This document shows positions 7,700 through 15,946 of a stretch of 64,000 nt of DNA, piece after piece. Origin of the DNA: Microbacterium hominis (GTDB lineage: Bacteria; Actinomycetota; Actinomycetes; Actinomycetales; Microbacteriaceae); contig NZ_CP054038.1 of the NCBI RefSeq assembly GCF_013282805.1, forward strand, positions 3,472,001 to 3,536,000. The letters run 5' to 3'. The notes under the pieces are model-generated. The model worked only from the letters and a program-made list of their open reading frames with translations, was not told the origin of the DNA and ran no database searches. A program made the translations under genes and the position numbers. Numbering within the stretch: the stretch's first letter is position 1; each line of letters begins with the position of its first letter.

Positions 7700-9826
7700 T
7701 CAGGCGAGCGCCGAGTCCGCCCACACGGCGACCGCCCACGGCCCGAGCGTCACCGTCTCCCCGCTCGGGTATGCCCGCCCGCCGTGGAGGAGATCCTGCG
7801 CCGCCCGCGCCGTCGTCACCGACGACGGATGGGGCGACCAGTTGTGCAGCACCCACACGCGCCCGCGGGGTCCGATGAGGGAGTGCGCGGTCATCGAGCC
7901 TGCGAGCCCGGCGACCGGCGGGGCGGGATCCGGCGCCGGGGCGACGGCCGCGAGGAGGCGTGCGAGCATGGCCCGATCCGCGATCGTGCCGACCGTGAGC
8001 ACGCGCCCCTCCCCGAAGGAATGTGCGACCGCGGCGGCGAACCGTCCGTAATGGGGGTGCCGGTAGCCGGCCACCACCTCACCGCCTTCCGGAACGAGCC
8101 CGTCGATCCAGCCCGACGCGACGCCCTCGACCCCCTCGAGCGGCCCCGAACCGCGCAGAGCGATCTCGCCGGAGAGCGCGGCGAACTCGTCGTGTCGCAC
8201 CCCGGCCGCCGCACGCAGCACCCCCGGCGCCGTCACCGACCGCACGCGCCCGAGGCCGTCGGCGACGCCCGTGCGCGGTCCGAGGATGAGCACCCCGCCG
8301 CGCCTCACGTACTCGACGAGCACGTCCATCGTTCGATCGGCGAGACAGAACAGTCCCGCAGCGACGACGATCGGGAACCGCGCGAGCATCGCGGTCGCGT
8401 CGGGGAGCTGACGCTCGTCGACGACGCCCGCCTGAAGCCCGGCATCCAGCACCGCGCGCGCGAACGAGCGCTGGATCCGCGCGAACGAGCGCGGATCAGC
8501 CGAGCCGTCGGCCCGGGCGAGCGGAGGCTCGAAGTCCATCATCCATTCCGCGTCGCGCGACGAGAGGATCGCGACCTGCGCATCGGGCACGGCATCGGCG
8601 AGCCAGTCCTCGGCTGCGGCGAACTGGGCGGCGATATCGGCGATCTCGCCGTGGATGCGGCCCGGGCGGAGGTCGTGGCCGAGGATCCCTCCCCAGTGCG
8701 ACTCCCATCCCGAGTGCAGCGTGTGCCAGTGCCAGTACGACACCAGGCGCGCGCCGCGCGATGCCAGCAGCCAGGCGGTCTGGCCGAGCTGACCGGCGTA
8801 CGGCGGGCGCGTCTGGTGGGCGGCGCCGATCGATGCGGCGCCGGTCTCCGTGACGAGGAACGGCTCCTGGCGCGACCCGCGCATGCGGTCGGCCAGGAGC
8901 ACGAGCTGCGGAACGTCGTCGGCGAACCACTGGTCGCCCGCTCCCTCCCTCTCGAGCTGCAGGGCGTCCTGCGCGATCGCGTAGGCGTTGCCGCCGGCGA
9001 TATCGAGGGTCGCGCCGACGGCGACGTCGTCCATCGCGGGGCGGCCGTAGGCGATGCAGGTCGTGAGAGCCGTGGTCTCAGCGACCAGCGGACGGACGAC
9101 CTCCGCCTGCCACGCGAGGTAAGCGGTCGTCTGCTCAGCCTGGAACCTCCGCCACGCCAGATCATAGGCGGGCGTCGTGTTGCCTGCGGGCGCCCAGAGC
9201 TCGTCGAAGGAGGAGATGCGGTGCGACCAGTAGGCCAGGCCCCACGCCCGGTTGAGCTCATCCGGCGTCTCGAATCTGTCGGCCACCCAGCCCCGGAACC
9301 GCGCGACGAGCTGTTCGTTGTGGATGAGATGCAGGCCCGCTTCGTTGTCGAGCTGGACGGCCACGAGGGCAGAGTGCCGGCCGTGCCGGCCGACGACCGT
9401 CTCGATCACCCGCCGCGCGTACCCGCGGAACAGCTCCGACGTGTAGTCGACCTCCTGCCGCCCACCCCACGGCACCGGCGACCCGTCTCGGCGCACCACG
9501 GCGAGTTCGGGATGCTTCACCTGCAGCCACGGCGGAATGGCGTACGTCGGCGTGCCCAGGATCACGTCGATCCCGTGATCGGCCGCGCCGTCGAGCACGG
9601 GGGTGAGCCACTCGAGGTCGAATACGCCCTCACGGGGCTCCCATGTCGACCACACCGACTCGCCCACCCGGATGACGGAGAGCCCCGCCTCGCGCATCAG
9701 CTGCAGATCGATCGCGAGCCGCGAAGGATCGGGCAGGTATTCGTTGTAGTACGCCGAGCCGAGCCGCGGTCCCCGCCGCCAGTGCGCGAGCCGGTCGATG
9801 CGCCGGCGCGGGGCGGTGGTCGTCAT
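7700..9826 (-). CDS. Beta-galactosidase, GH42
   Basis: A 708-residue GH42 enzyme. The N-terminus (GSAYYNEYLP then VIRVGESVWSTWEP) starts the TIM barrel. The acid/base Glu is in VAVQLDNEAG and the nucleophile Glu in PFLVTETGA. The middle trimerisation domain and C-terminal beta domain follow. There is no secretion signal. The ATG overlaps the stop of the upstream DUF5060 gene (ATGA), so the two are co-translated. Some GH42 members act on alpha-L-arabinopyranosides rather than galactosides, so the sugar specificity is open. It probably trims oligosaccharides in the cytoplasm after uptake. Confidence 0.88.
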   Translation of the reverse strand: MTTTAPRRRIDRLAHWRRGPRLGSAYYNEYLPDPSRLAIDLQLMREAGLSVIRVGESVWSTWEPREGVFDLEWLTPVLDGAADHGIDVILGTPTYAIPPWLQVKHPELAVVRRDGSPVPWGGRQEVDYTSELFRGYARRVIETVVGRHGRHSALVAVQLDNEAGLHLIHNEQLVARFRGWVADRFETPDELNRAWGLAYWSHRISSFDELWAPAGNTTPAYDLAWRRFQAEQTTAYLAWQAEVVRPLVAETTALTTCIAYGRPAMDDVAVGATLDIAGGNAYAIAQDALQLEREGAGDQWFADDVPQLVLLADRMRGSRQEPFLVTETGAASIGAAHQTRPPYAGQLGQTAWLLASRGARLVSYWHWHTLHSGWESHWGGILGHDLRPGRIHGEIADIAAQFAAAEDWLADAVPDAQVAILSSRDAEWMMDFEPPLARADGSADPRSFARIQRSFARAVLDAGLQAGVVDERQLPDATAMLARFPIVVAAGLFCLADRTMDVLVEYVRRGGVLILGPRTGVADGLGRVRSVTAPGVLRAAAGVRHDEFAALSGEIALRGSGPLEGVEGVASGWIDGLVPEGGEVVAGYRHPHYGRFAAAVAHSFGEGRVLTVGTIADRAMLARLLAAVAPAPDPAPPVAGLAGSMTAHSLIGPRGRVWVLHNWSPHPSSVTTARAAQDLLHGGRAYPSGETVTLGPWAVAVWADSALA

Positions 9827-11331
9827 CAGCGCACCCGGGTGATCCGCAGCGCGATCGCCTCGCCCTCGGGCAGGGCGAGCGCGGCATCCGCCGTCGCGAA
9901 GGCGTCGTTGCGCCGCACGTCGTCGAGTGTGAACGTGCGGCCCGCGGGCGTCACCGTCATGCCCCACGTGTCGATGACGTCGACCTCGAACCGGTCGCCG
10001 ACCTCGAGCGGCACTCCGCCGCTCCCCTGCGGCAGGCGGAACGTCCACTGCGCGGGCGCCGACCGTCCGAGGTACTGCAGATACTGATCCCGCGCGCGTC
10101 CGGCAACATGGGCGGGATCATCCCACTTGTCGATGGGATCGAGGCCGGGGATCCGCAGCTCCTCCAGGATGCGGCGGAGGAAGGCGAGGCGCTGCGGCGA
10201 CCGCCCCCGCAGTCGGCCGCCCTCGACCATGTGGAGGCTGCCGCTCGGAATCGCGAAGCTCTCGCCGTGCGATGCGTAGCAGCCCGCCACGGTCGTGATC
10301 CAGAACTGGTGCACGAGCTGCTCCGCGGCGATGTTCCCCCAGCGCTCCGGGATGTCGCCCTCGTACTTGATCTCGTCGAGCACCACGGGCTTGCGCCACA
10401 CGTCCCGATAGAGCGAGGCGCGGCCGAAGTCGGTCGTCGCCGACCCGTTCTGGATCGACGCGTGGGTGACCCACGACTGGTTGTTGTCGTAGATCTCCTC
10501 CCAGTTGTGGATCGATCGGAGGTGGTCGTGCGGGTCGATCTCGGCCAGGAGCGCACCGATGCGATCCCAGCGCTCCTCGGGACGGTCGAGCTGGTCGTAC
10601 TCGTTACACAGCGACCACCACACATGCGGGTGGGCCGAGAGGCGCGCGACGAGGTAGCGCAGGTAGGCGGCGTCCTCCTCCTCGGTCAACTCGTTCAACC
10701 CGAACTGCCCACGGTCGTACGCGTTGTAGATGAGGACGTCGGCCTGGATGCCACGAGCCCCGAGCATCTCGACGGCGCGGTCGAGGCGCTGGAAGAAGGC
10801 GGGCACCGGCCGGCTCACGTCGTACCGCCCGTCGGTCTTCTCGAACGGCATCAGCGCGGGAACGTGCTCGACGTACCCGCCGCCCTGCGGGAAGACCATG
10901 AACCGCAGCTTGTTGAACCCCGCCGCCGCGATCTCGTCCACGGTCTGCGTGAACAGCGGCTCGTCCTGGTGCAGCCAGTTGTACGCGGTCGCGCCGACCG
11001 GCCGGAAGGGTGTGCCGTCAGCGTGAGCGAAGTGGAACCGGTGTGCGACGCGCACGACACCATGGTCCCCCGCGGCGGCGCCGGCGACCTCGACCTCGCC
11101 GGTGAGGCCGTCGAGCGCGGCATCCTCGCTCTCGGTCCGCCAGGACCACGTACCCGGCTCCTCCGGCAGGAACCGCACGAGGTAGCGGCGGCCGCCGTCC
11201 CAGAATCCCTGGACGGCGCGTTCAGCTCCGCCGCCGGCGCGCACGAACGCGGTCATCGGCGTGCGGGTGGCGGGGATCGGCACCTCCGGTCCTTCGAAGA
11301 CGAGCTCGACGATCTGGTGCGGGGCGGTCAT
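9826..11331 (-). CDS. DUF5060-domain clan GH-A-like glycosidase, candidate apiosidase
   Basis: A 501-residue protein. Residues about 1-85 form a DUF5060 beta-sandwich (FWDGGRRYLVRFLPEEPGTW). A TIM barrel begins at FRPVGATAYNWLHQ, with the putative acid/base Glu in WWSLCNEYD and nucleophile Glu in KPVVLDEIKYEGD. A DUF5605-like C-terminal beta domain closes it. The barrel resembles the DUF4038/GH140 apiosidase fold, although the domain arrangement differs from GH140. GGAGGACC precedes the ATG, and the end overlaps the GH42 start. Co-occurrence with the apionate genes and SorC-type sites makes apiose removal an attractive role. This is inference; another pentosidase or galactosidase activity is possible. 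Confidence 0.7.
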   Translation of the reverse strand: MTAPHQIVELVFEGPEVPIPATRTPMTAFVRAGGGAERAVQGFWDGGRRYLVRFLPEEPGTWSWRTESEDAALDGLTGEVEVAGAAAGDHGVVRVAHRFHFAHADGTPFRPVGATAYNWLHQDEPLFTQTVDEIAAAGFNKLRFMVFPQGGGYVEHVPALMPFEKTDGRYDVSRPVPAFFQRLDRAVEMLGARGIQADVLIYNAYDRGQFGLNELTEEEDAAYLRYLVARLSAHPHVWWSLCNEYDQLDRPEERWDRIGALLAEIDPHDHLRSIHNWEEIYDNNQSWVTHASIQNGSATTDFGRASLYRDVWRKPVVLDEIKYEGDIPERWGNIAAEQLVHQFWITTVAGCYASHGESFAIPSGSLHMVEGGRLRGRSPQRLAFLRRILEELRIPGLDPIDKWDDPAHVAGRARDQYLQYLGRSAPAQWTFRLPQGSGGVPLEVGDRFEVDVIDTWGMTVTPAGRTFTLDDVRRNDAFATADAALALPEGEAIALRITRVR

Positions 11332-11383
11332 GCGGGTCCTCCGGGGATGAAGCTGTCGGTGGGCGGGGGGACGCGATCGCGGA

Positions 11384-12220
11384 TCAGGCGGTGCGCCAGT
11401 CGTGCGCTGCCTCGAACCCGAGCCGCTCCCGGATCCTTCGGGTGGACATCAGCGACTCGTACTCCCCGAGGTCGTCGTCGACCGCTGTGCCGGGGAACCA
11501 CAGGGCGGCGAGCTCCCTCGTCGGCCGCGCGTTGCCGGACTCGGGCGCCGCGACGTTGTATACCTCGAATCCGGGCTCCGCCGCCGCGAGGGCCAGGGCG
11601 ATCGCCGTCGCACCGTCGCGGGCATCGATCCACGAGCCGATGAGGTCCCGCCGATATCCGGGGTCGGCTGCGCGCGCGAAGGTGCCGTACTCGTCGGCCG
11701 CGACCACGTTGGTGAAGCGGAGCGCCGTGATCGACATCCCGTCGCCCCAGCGCACCAGCTGCGCAGCCAGTGCCTCCTCGACCACCTTCCCCAGGCCGTA
11801 GGTGTTGTTGGCGCTCGTGTACGTCTCGTCGACGGGCAGGGCGGGCGGCGCCTCGTCGAAGGGGAAGCCCATCGCGGTGATGCTCGATGCCGACACGGCC
11901 GTGCGGATCCCCGCGCGATGTGCGGCGAAGAGCACGTTGAAGCTCACCGTCACGTTGTTCTGGAACGTCGCCGCGTCGGGCACGAGCCCGTTCACCGGGA
12001 TGGCGGCGAGATGCACGATCGCGTCGAGGCCGCCGTGGCGCGCCGTCACTCCGAGGAGGGCGTCGAGGGTCTGACCGTAGTCGGACAGATCGACGCGCGT
12101 GAATCCCGGGCCGGGGGCACCCGTCAGGTCGAAGCCGATCACCTCATGCCCGTCCGCGCGCAGCCGATCGACCGTCGCGCGCCCGAGCTTGCCGCCGCTT
12201 CCGGTGACTCCGACGATCAT
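11384..12220 (-). CDS. Extended SDR, NAD-dependent epimerase/dehydratase family
   Basis: A 278-residue extended SDR with the cofactor loop GVTGSGGKLG at the N-terminus, a VHLAAIP strand, SASSITAMG and the YGLGK (YxxxK) active site. It resembles the uronate-dehydrogenase/D-erythronate-dehydrogenase group, which oxidises a sugar or sugar acid, but no substrate can be assigned. The ATG at 12220 is chosen because GGAG lies seven bases upstream; an in-frame ATG at 12235 lacks a well-spaced site. It is the first gene of the minus-strand operon with the DUF5060 and GH42 enzymes, and is read away from the SorC regulator across a region with two operator-like sites. Confidence 0.75.
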   Translation of the reverse strand: MIVGVTGSGGKLGRATVDRLRADGHEVIGFDLTGAPGPGFTRVDLSDYGQTLDALLGVTARHGGLDAIVHLAAIPVNGLVPDAATFQNNVTVSFNVLFAAHRAGIRTAVSASSITAMGFPFDEAPPALPVDETYTSANNTYGLGKVVEEALAAQLVRWGDGMSITALRFTNVVAADEYGTFARAADPGYRRDLIGSWIDARDGATAIALALAAAEPGFEVYNVAAPESGNARPTRELAALWFPGTAVDDDLGEYESLMSTRRIRERLGFEAAHDWRTA

Positions 12221-12265
12221 CGTTCGACTCCGCATCCTCGAGGTGTCCGGTTCTTCTCGACCGGA

Positions 12266-12292
12266 TTTGCATATTCATTCTAGTGTGCAATC
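12266..12292. promoter_or_regulatory. Operator-like site 1 (SorC-type candidate)
   Basis: TTTGCATATTCATTC is followed after five bases by TGCAAT. It aligns column by column with sites at 12346 and 25117 and lies in the divergent region between the extended SDR and the SorC gene. Confidence 0.5.
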
Positions 12293-12345
12293 ACATGCAC
12301 AGGCCAGGGGCGATGATGGGTGTGACACTCGCGTTCCCCCGCCGA

Positions 12346-12371
12346 AGTGAATATCCTTTCGTAAGCGAATG
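12346..12371. promoter_or_regulatory. Operator-like site 2 (SorC-type candidate)
   Basis: TGAATATCCTTTC, five bases, then CGAATG. The same words with identical spacing occur at 25119-25142. It lies about 50 bases before the SorC start, so autoregulation is plausible. Confidence 0.55.
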
Positions 12372-12421
12372 TCAATGCCGCCGATTCCCGGCCCACCGCA
12401 TCGCCGACGATCGGAGAGCCC

Positions 12422-13399
12422 GTGCCCACGAGTCGATTCACGCGACCCCAGGACGGCCAGCTGCGCCTCATCACGAAGGTCGCCCGCATGTACCACGAGC
12501 GCGGCATCCGACAGGCGGACATCGCGACCGCGCTCTCCATCTCCCAGGCCAAGGTCTCGCGACTGCTCAAGCGCGCCGAGGCCACGGGCATCGTCCGCAC
12601 CATCGTCACCGTCGCACCCGGCGTCTATGCCGAGCTCGAAGAGGAGCTCGAGCAGCGATACGGCATCGCCGAGGCGGTCGTGGTCGATGTGGACGCCGAC
12701 GCCGACGAGCGCGAGACGCTCGCATCGATCGGCGCCGGCGCCGCCGCATACCTCGAGGCTTCGCTGTCGGGCAACGACCGGATCGGCGTCTCGTCGTGGA
12801 GCCAGACCGTGCTCGCGATGATCGATCGCATGCGCCCGTTCCAGGTGCGTGGCGCGACGGAGGTCGTACAGCTGCTCGGCGGAGTCGGCTCCCCGGAGGT
12901 GCAGAGCCACTCCCACCGCATCCTGGGCGAGCTCGGCAGCATCCTGGGCGCCGAGCCCGTGTACGTCCAGGCACCGGGGATCGTCGCCGGAGCCGGCATC
13001 CGCGACAGCCTGCTCACCGATCCCTCGATGCAGGAGGTGCAGCAGCGCTGGCGCGAACTGACCATGGCGATCATGGGAATCGGGAGCATCGAGCCGAGCG
13101 ACGTGCTGGCTGAGAGCGGAAACGCGTTCTCGGACGCCGAACGACGCTCGCTCATGGCGGACGGCGCCGTCGGCGACATCTGCCACCGCATCTTCCGTGC
13201 GGACGGCTCTCAGGTGCGCGGCGACCTCGACGACCGCATCATCGCGATCCCCGTGGATGATCTGCTGCGGATCCCGCGCCGCGTCGGGATCGCCGGCGGC
13301 GCACGCAAGCTCGAGGCGATCCACGGCGCGCTGGCGGGCGGCTGGGTGACCGCCCTGGTGACCGACCTCACGACGGCCGAGAAGCTCGCCGAGCGCTGA
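12422..13399 (+). CDS. SorC-family sugar-responsive transcriptional regulator
   Basis: A 325-residue regulator. The N-terminal helix-turn-helix is RGIRQADIATALSISQAKVSRLLKRA (about residues 27-52, quoted here as landmarks RQADIATAL and QAKVSRLL). The remainder is the SorC sugar-phosphate-binding domain, with IGVSSWSQT, LLGGVGSPE and VGIAGGARKLEAIHGAL. The GTG at 12422 follows GGAGAG. It stands between the divergent glycosidase operon and the importer operon. Shared motifs in three intergenic regions suggest it controls the whole apiose block, probably in response to a phosphorylated intermediate. It carries no nuclease or kinase features. Confidence 0.85.
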   Translation: MPTSRFTRPQDGQLRLITKVARMYHERGIRQADIATALSISQAKVSRLLKRAEATGIVRTIVTVAPGVYAELEEELEQRYGIAEAVVVDVDADADERETLASIGAGAAAYLEASLSGNDRIGVSSWSQTVLAMIDRMRPFQVRGATEVVQLLGGVGSPEVQSHSHRILGELGSILGAEPVYVQAPGIVAGAGIRDSLLTDPSMQEVQQRWRELTMAIMGIGSIEPSDVLAESGNAFSDAERRSLMADGAVGDICHRIFRADGSQVRGDLDDRIIAIPVDDLLRIPRRVGIAGGARKLEAIHGALAGGWVTALVTDLTTAEKLAER

Positions 13400-13420
13400 G
13401 CCTCCGCAGCGGCGGAATCG

Positions 13421-14077
13421 TCAGGCGGAGAGCGTCTCGGCGAGTCGCTCGACCCCGAGTCGGGGGCTGGTGAGCACGGGCACCGAGACCGTCACGGCCT
13501 CGGCGGCGGACGCCATGGACGCCTGCGCGAGCACGATCACCTCGGCGTCCATGGCACCCCGCTCGATCGCGGCCGCGACCAGGCGGTCGTGCGTGGCACG
13601 ATCACCGCCGGACACGGCCGCGAAGGCTCCATCGATGACCTCGCTGGTGAACTCGGGCTCCGCCCCCGCGAGGGCGGCCCGCTCCTCGAGCAGACCGAGG
13701 GTCGGACGGCACGTGGTCGCCAGGGTGGCGAGCACCCGGATGCGACGGCCGGCCGCGACCGCGGCATCGGCCATCGCCTCATCGACCCGGAGCACGCGCA
13801 CGCCCGCAGCCTCGGCGGCGGGCGCGGCGAGCTCGGAGATCGACGAGCACGTGAACATGACGGCATCCGCTCCCCCCGCAGCGGCTGCCTTGACCAGGTC
13901 GTCGATGCGCTCGGGCACCGAGTCGGCGCGCGCGGCGTCGCCGAGATCCGCGACGATCCGGTCGTCGAGATAGTTCACGACGACCGCCCCCGGCAGGAGC
14001 TCGGCCGCGAGCGCACCGAACGGAGCGATGTTCACGGCTCCGGTGTGGAGGAATGCGATGCGGGGTGCGGTGGTCAC
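13421..14077 (-). CDS. Aspartate/glutamate racemase superfamily protein of unknown substrate
   Basis: A 218-residue protein with the two-domain Asp/Glu racemase pattern. The N-terminal active-site Cys is in MFTCSSISEL. At the position where the second catalytic Cys normally sits, the sequence is VIVLAQASM with Gln instead. A two-base racemisation mechanism is therefore doubtful. A decarboxylase, isomerase or lyase-like reaction, or a non-enzymatic role, is possible. The GTG start with AAGGGC upstream lies three bases after the permease stop, so it is the last gene of the sugar importer operon. That context suggests a small acid or keto-acid derived from the imported sugar. Confidence 0.7.
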   Translation of the reverse strand: MTTAPRIAFLHTGAVNIAPFGALAAELLPGAVVVNYLDDRIVADLGDAARADSVPERIDDLVKAAAAGGADAVMFTCSSISELAAPAAEAAGVRVLRVDEAMADAAVAAGRRIRVLATLATTCRPTLGLLEERAALAGAEPEFTSEVIDGAFAAVSGGDRATHDRLVAAAIERGAMDAEVIVLAQASMASAAEAVTVSVPVLTSPRLGVERLAETLSA

Positions 14078-14080
14078 GGT

Positions 14081-14995
14081 TCAGCCCTTCAGCGCGCCGC
14101 CGGCCATGCCGGCCATGATCTTCTTGTTGAGTGCCAGGAACAGCACCAGCAGCACCAGGATGTTGATGCTCACCGCGGCGAACAGCGGCCCGTACTGCGT
14201 CGAACCATACTCGTCCGAGAGGCTGAGCAGACCCACCTGGATCGTTGCCAGCTCGGGCCGGGTCGTGAAGGTCAGCGCGATCAGCAGATCGTTCCAGACG
14301 CTGAAGAACTGGACGAGCCCGATCGTGAGGATCGCGTTCTTCATCATCGGGATGCCGATCACGAAGAAGGACCGCAGCGGTCCGGAGCCGTCGACCGTCG
14401 CCGCCTCGAAGATCTCCCTCGGCACCGACCGGAAGTAGGTCGCCATGAGGAAGGTCGTCAGAGGCAGACCCATCACCGTGTAGGTGATGATCAGGGGCCA
14501 CAGCGTGTCGGTGATGCCGATCCGGAAGTAGGTGATGAACAGCGGCACTAGGATCATCTGCCCGGGCACCATGATGCCCGCGAGGATATAGAGGAGCACG
14601 CCGTTGCGGCCCTTCCAGATCATCACCTCGAGCGCGTAGCCGGCCGCGACGCCGATGAAGACGATGAACAGCACCGACGGGATCGTCACCAGGATGCTGT
14701 TGAGCCAGTTGCGAGCGACGTTGCCGTTCGTGAGCGCCGTGACGTAGTTGTCGAACTGCCAGGTCTCGGGCAGCGACAGCGCGGGGTTGGAGAGGAACTC
14801 CGACTGCGTCTTGAACGACCCGAGGACCATCCACACCTGCGGATAGAGCACCACGATCATGAGGACCGCGACGACGATCCAGACGGGCAGGCGGCGCAGC
14901 GCCTTCAGGGCGGTGCGGCGCGCGCGACCGGGACGGGGCTTGTGGACCGTGGGGGTGGCGACCGTGTACATCGGGTCGGCTTGCGTCATCGTCAT
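14081..14995 (-). CDS. CUT1 sugar ABC transporter permease, MalG type
   Basis: A 304-residue inner-membrane protein with a cytoplasmic N-terminal tail rich in basic residues and six predicted membrane segments starting at VWIVVAVLMIVVLYP. The EAA loop motif is EIFEAATVDGSGPLRSFF. The ATG at 14995 follows GGAGG and sits two bases after the stop of the partner permease. It forms the channel with the neighbouring MalF-like subunit. No ATPase gene is in the operon, so a shared multi-sugar ATPase encoded elsewhere is expected. The substrate is inferred to be an apiose-containing or related oligosaccharide. Confidence 0.9.
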   Translation of the reverse strand: MTMTQADPMYTVATPTVHKPRPGRARRTALKALRRLPVWIVVAVLMIVVLYPQVWMVLGSFKTQSEFLSNPALSLPETWQFDNYVTALTNGNVARNWLNSILVTIPSVLFIVFIGVAAGYALEVMIWKGRNGVLLYILAGIMVPGQMILVPLFITYFRIGITDTLWPLIITYTVMGLPLTTFLMATYFRSVPREIFEAATVDGSGPLRSFFVIGIPMMKNAILTIGLVQFFSVWNDLLIALTFTTRPELATIQVGLLSLSDEYGSTQYGPLFAAVSINILVLLVLFLALNKKIMAGMAGGALKG

Positions 14996-14997
14996 GA

Positions 14998-15879
14998 TCA
15001 GACCTCCGCCTTCCGGCGCGACGATCGGAAGATCGCCAGGGTGAAGACCAGGCACAGCGCGGTGAGGATCACGGCGATCGTCGAGCCGTAGCCGTACTCG
15101 GCGAACTCGAAGGCGGTGCGGTACATGTACAGGGTCATGGGAGCGGTCGAGGTGCCCGGCCCGCCGCCGTTGAGCGCGAGGAGGCTGTCGAACACCTTGA
15201 GCGTGGCGTTGAGGCTGAAGATGATCGAGGAGAGCAGGATCGGCAGCGAAAGGGGCAGCACGATGTGGCGGACGAGCTTCAGGCCGTTCGCTCCGTCGAG
15301 GCGCGCCGACTCGATGATCTCCTCGGGGATGTCGAGCAGACCCGCGTAAAGCAGGATGGCGTAGAAGCCCATCGAGCTCCACAGCGTCATCACGATCGCC
15401 GTCGTCATGGTGCCGACGGTGGATGCCAGCACTTCGACGCTGTCGCCGCCGAAGAAGTTGATGATGTCGTTGACCGGCCCCTGGTTCTCGCCGACGGCGA
15501 CGAAGCTGCGGAACAGCAGCGCCACGGCGACCGTCGGGAGGACCGTCGGGAAGAACACGAACGTCCGGACGATGGTCGACCCCTTGCGCAGGACGAAGAC
15601 GTAGAGCAGCGCGAGCGCGTAGCCGAGGGCGACCTGCAGGACCGTCGCGACGATGGCGAAGAAGACGCTCACCCACATCGACTGGAGCGCCGCGGGGTCG
15701 GTGAAGAAGGTGGCGAAGTTCTCGAGGCCCACCCACTCGAACCCGCGGAGGGTGTTGCCCTCGAAGAACGAGAGTCCGAGCGACCAGCCGACGGGCACGA
15801 CCTTGAGGAGCGTGTACAGCAGGAGCGCCGGGGCCAGCAGGATGAAGATCGTCTTCCGATCTCCGAAGATCGAGTTCAT
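14998..15879 (-). CDS. CUT1 sugar ABC transporter permease, MalF type
   Basis: A 293-residue membrane protein with six predicted helices, beginning TIFILLAPALLLYTLLKVVP. The EAA loop reads EIIESARLDGANGLK. It pairs with the MalG-type subunit just downstream. It is separated from the solute-binding protein gene by 67 bases that contain a strong hairpin. Confidence 0.9.
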   Translation of the reverse strand: MNSIFGDRKTIFILLAPALLLYTLLKVVPVGWSLGLSFFEGNTLRGFEWVGLENFATFFTDPAALQSMWVSVFFAIVATVLQVALGYALALLYVFVLRKGSTIVRTFVFFPTVLPTVAVALLFRSFVAVGENQGPVNDIINFFGGDSVEVLASTVGTMTTAIVMTLWSSMGFYAILLYAGLLDIPEEIIESARLDGANGLKLVRHIVLPLSLPILLSSIIFSLNATLKVFDSLLALNGGGPGTSTAPMTLYMYRTAFEFAEYGYGSTIAVILTALCLVFTLAIFRSSRRKAEV

Positions 15880-15903
15880 CTGCGAACTGCTTTCTCTGTG
15901 TGT

Positions 15904-15937
15904 GCCGGCCTCCCGAGCCTAGGCCCGGGAGGCCGGC
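15904..15937. terminator. Hairpin between solute-binding protein and permease genes
   Basis: A perfect 12-base inverted repeat (GCCGGCCTCCCG / CGGGAGGCCGGC) with a ten-base loop. No U tract follows. In this position it probably stabilises or partly terminates the solute-binding-protein transcript, giving more binding protein than permease. Confidence 0.75.
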
Positions 15938-15946
15938 GCTGACGGT

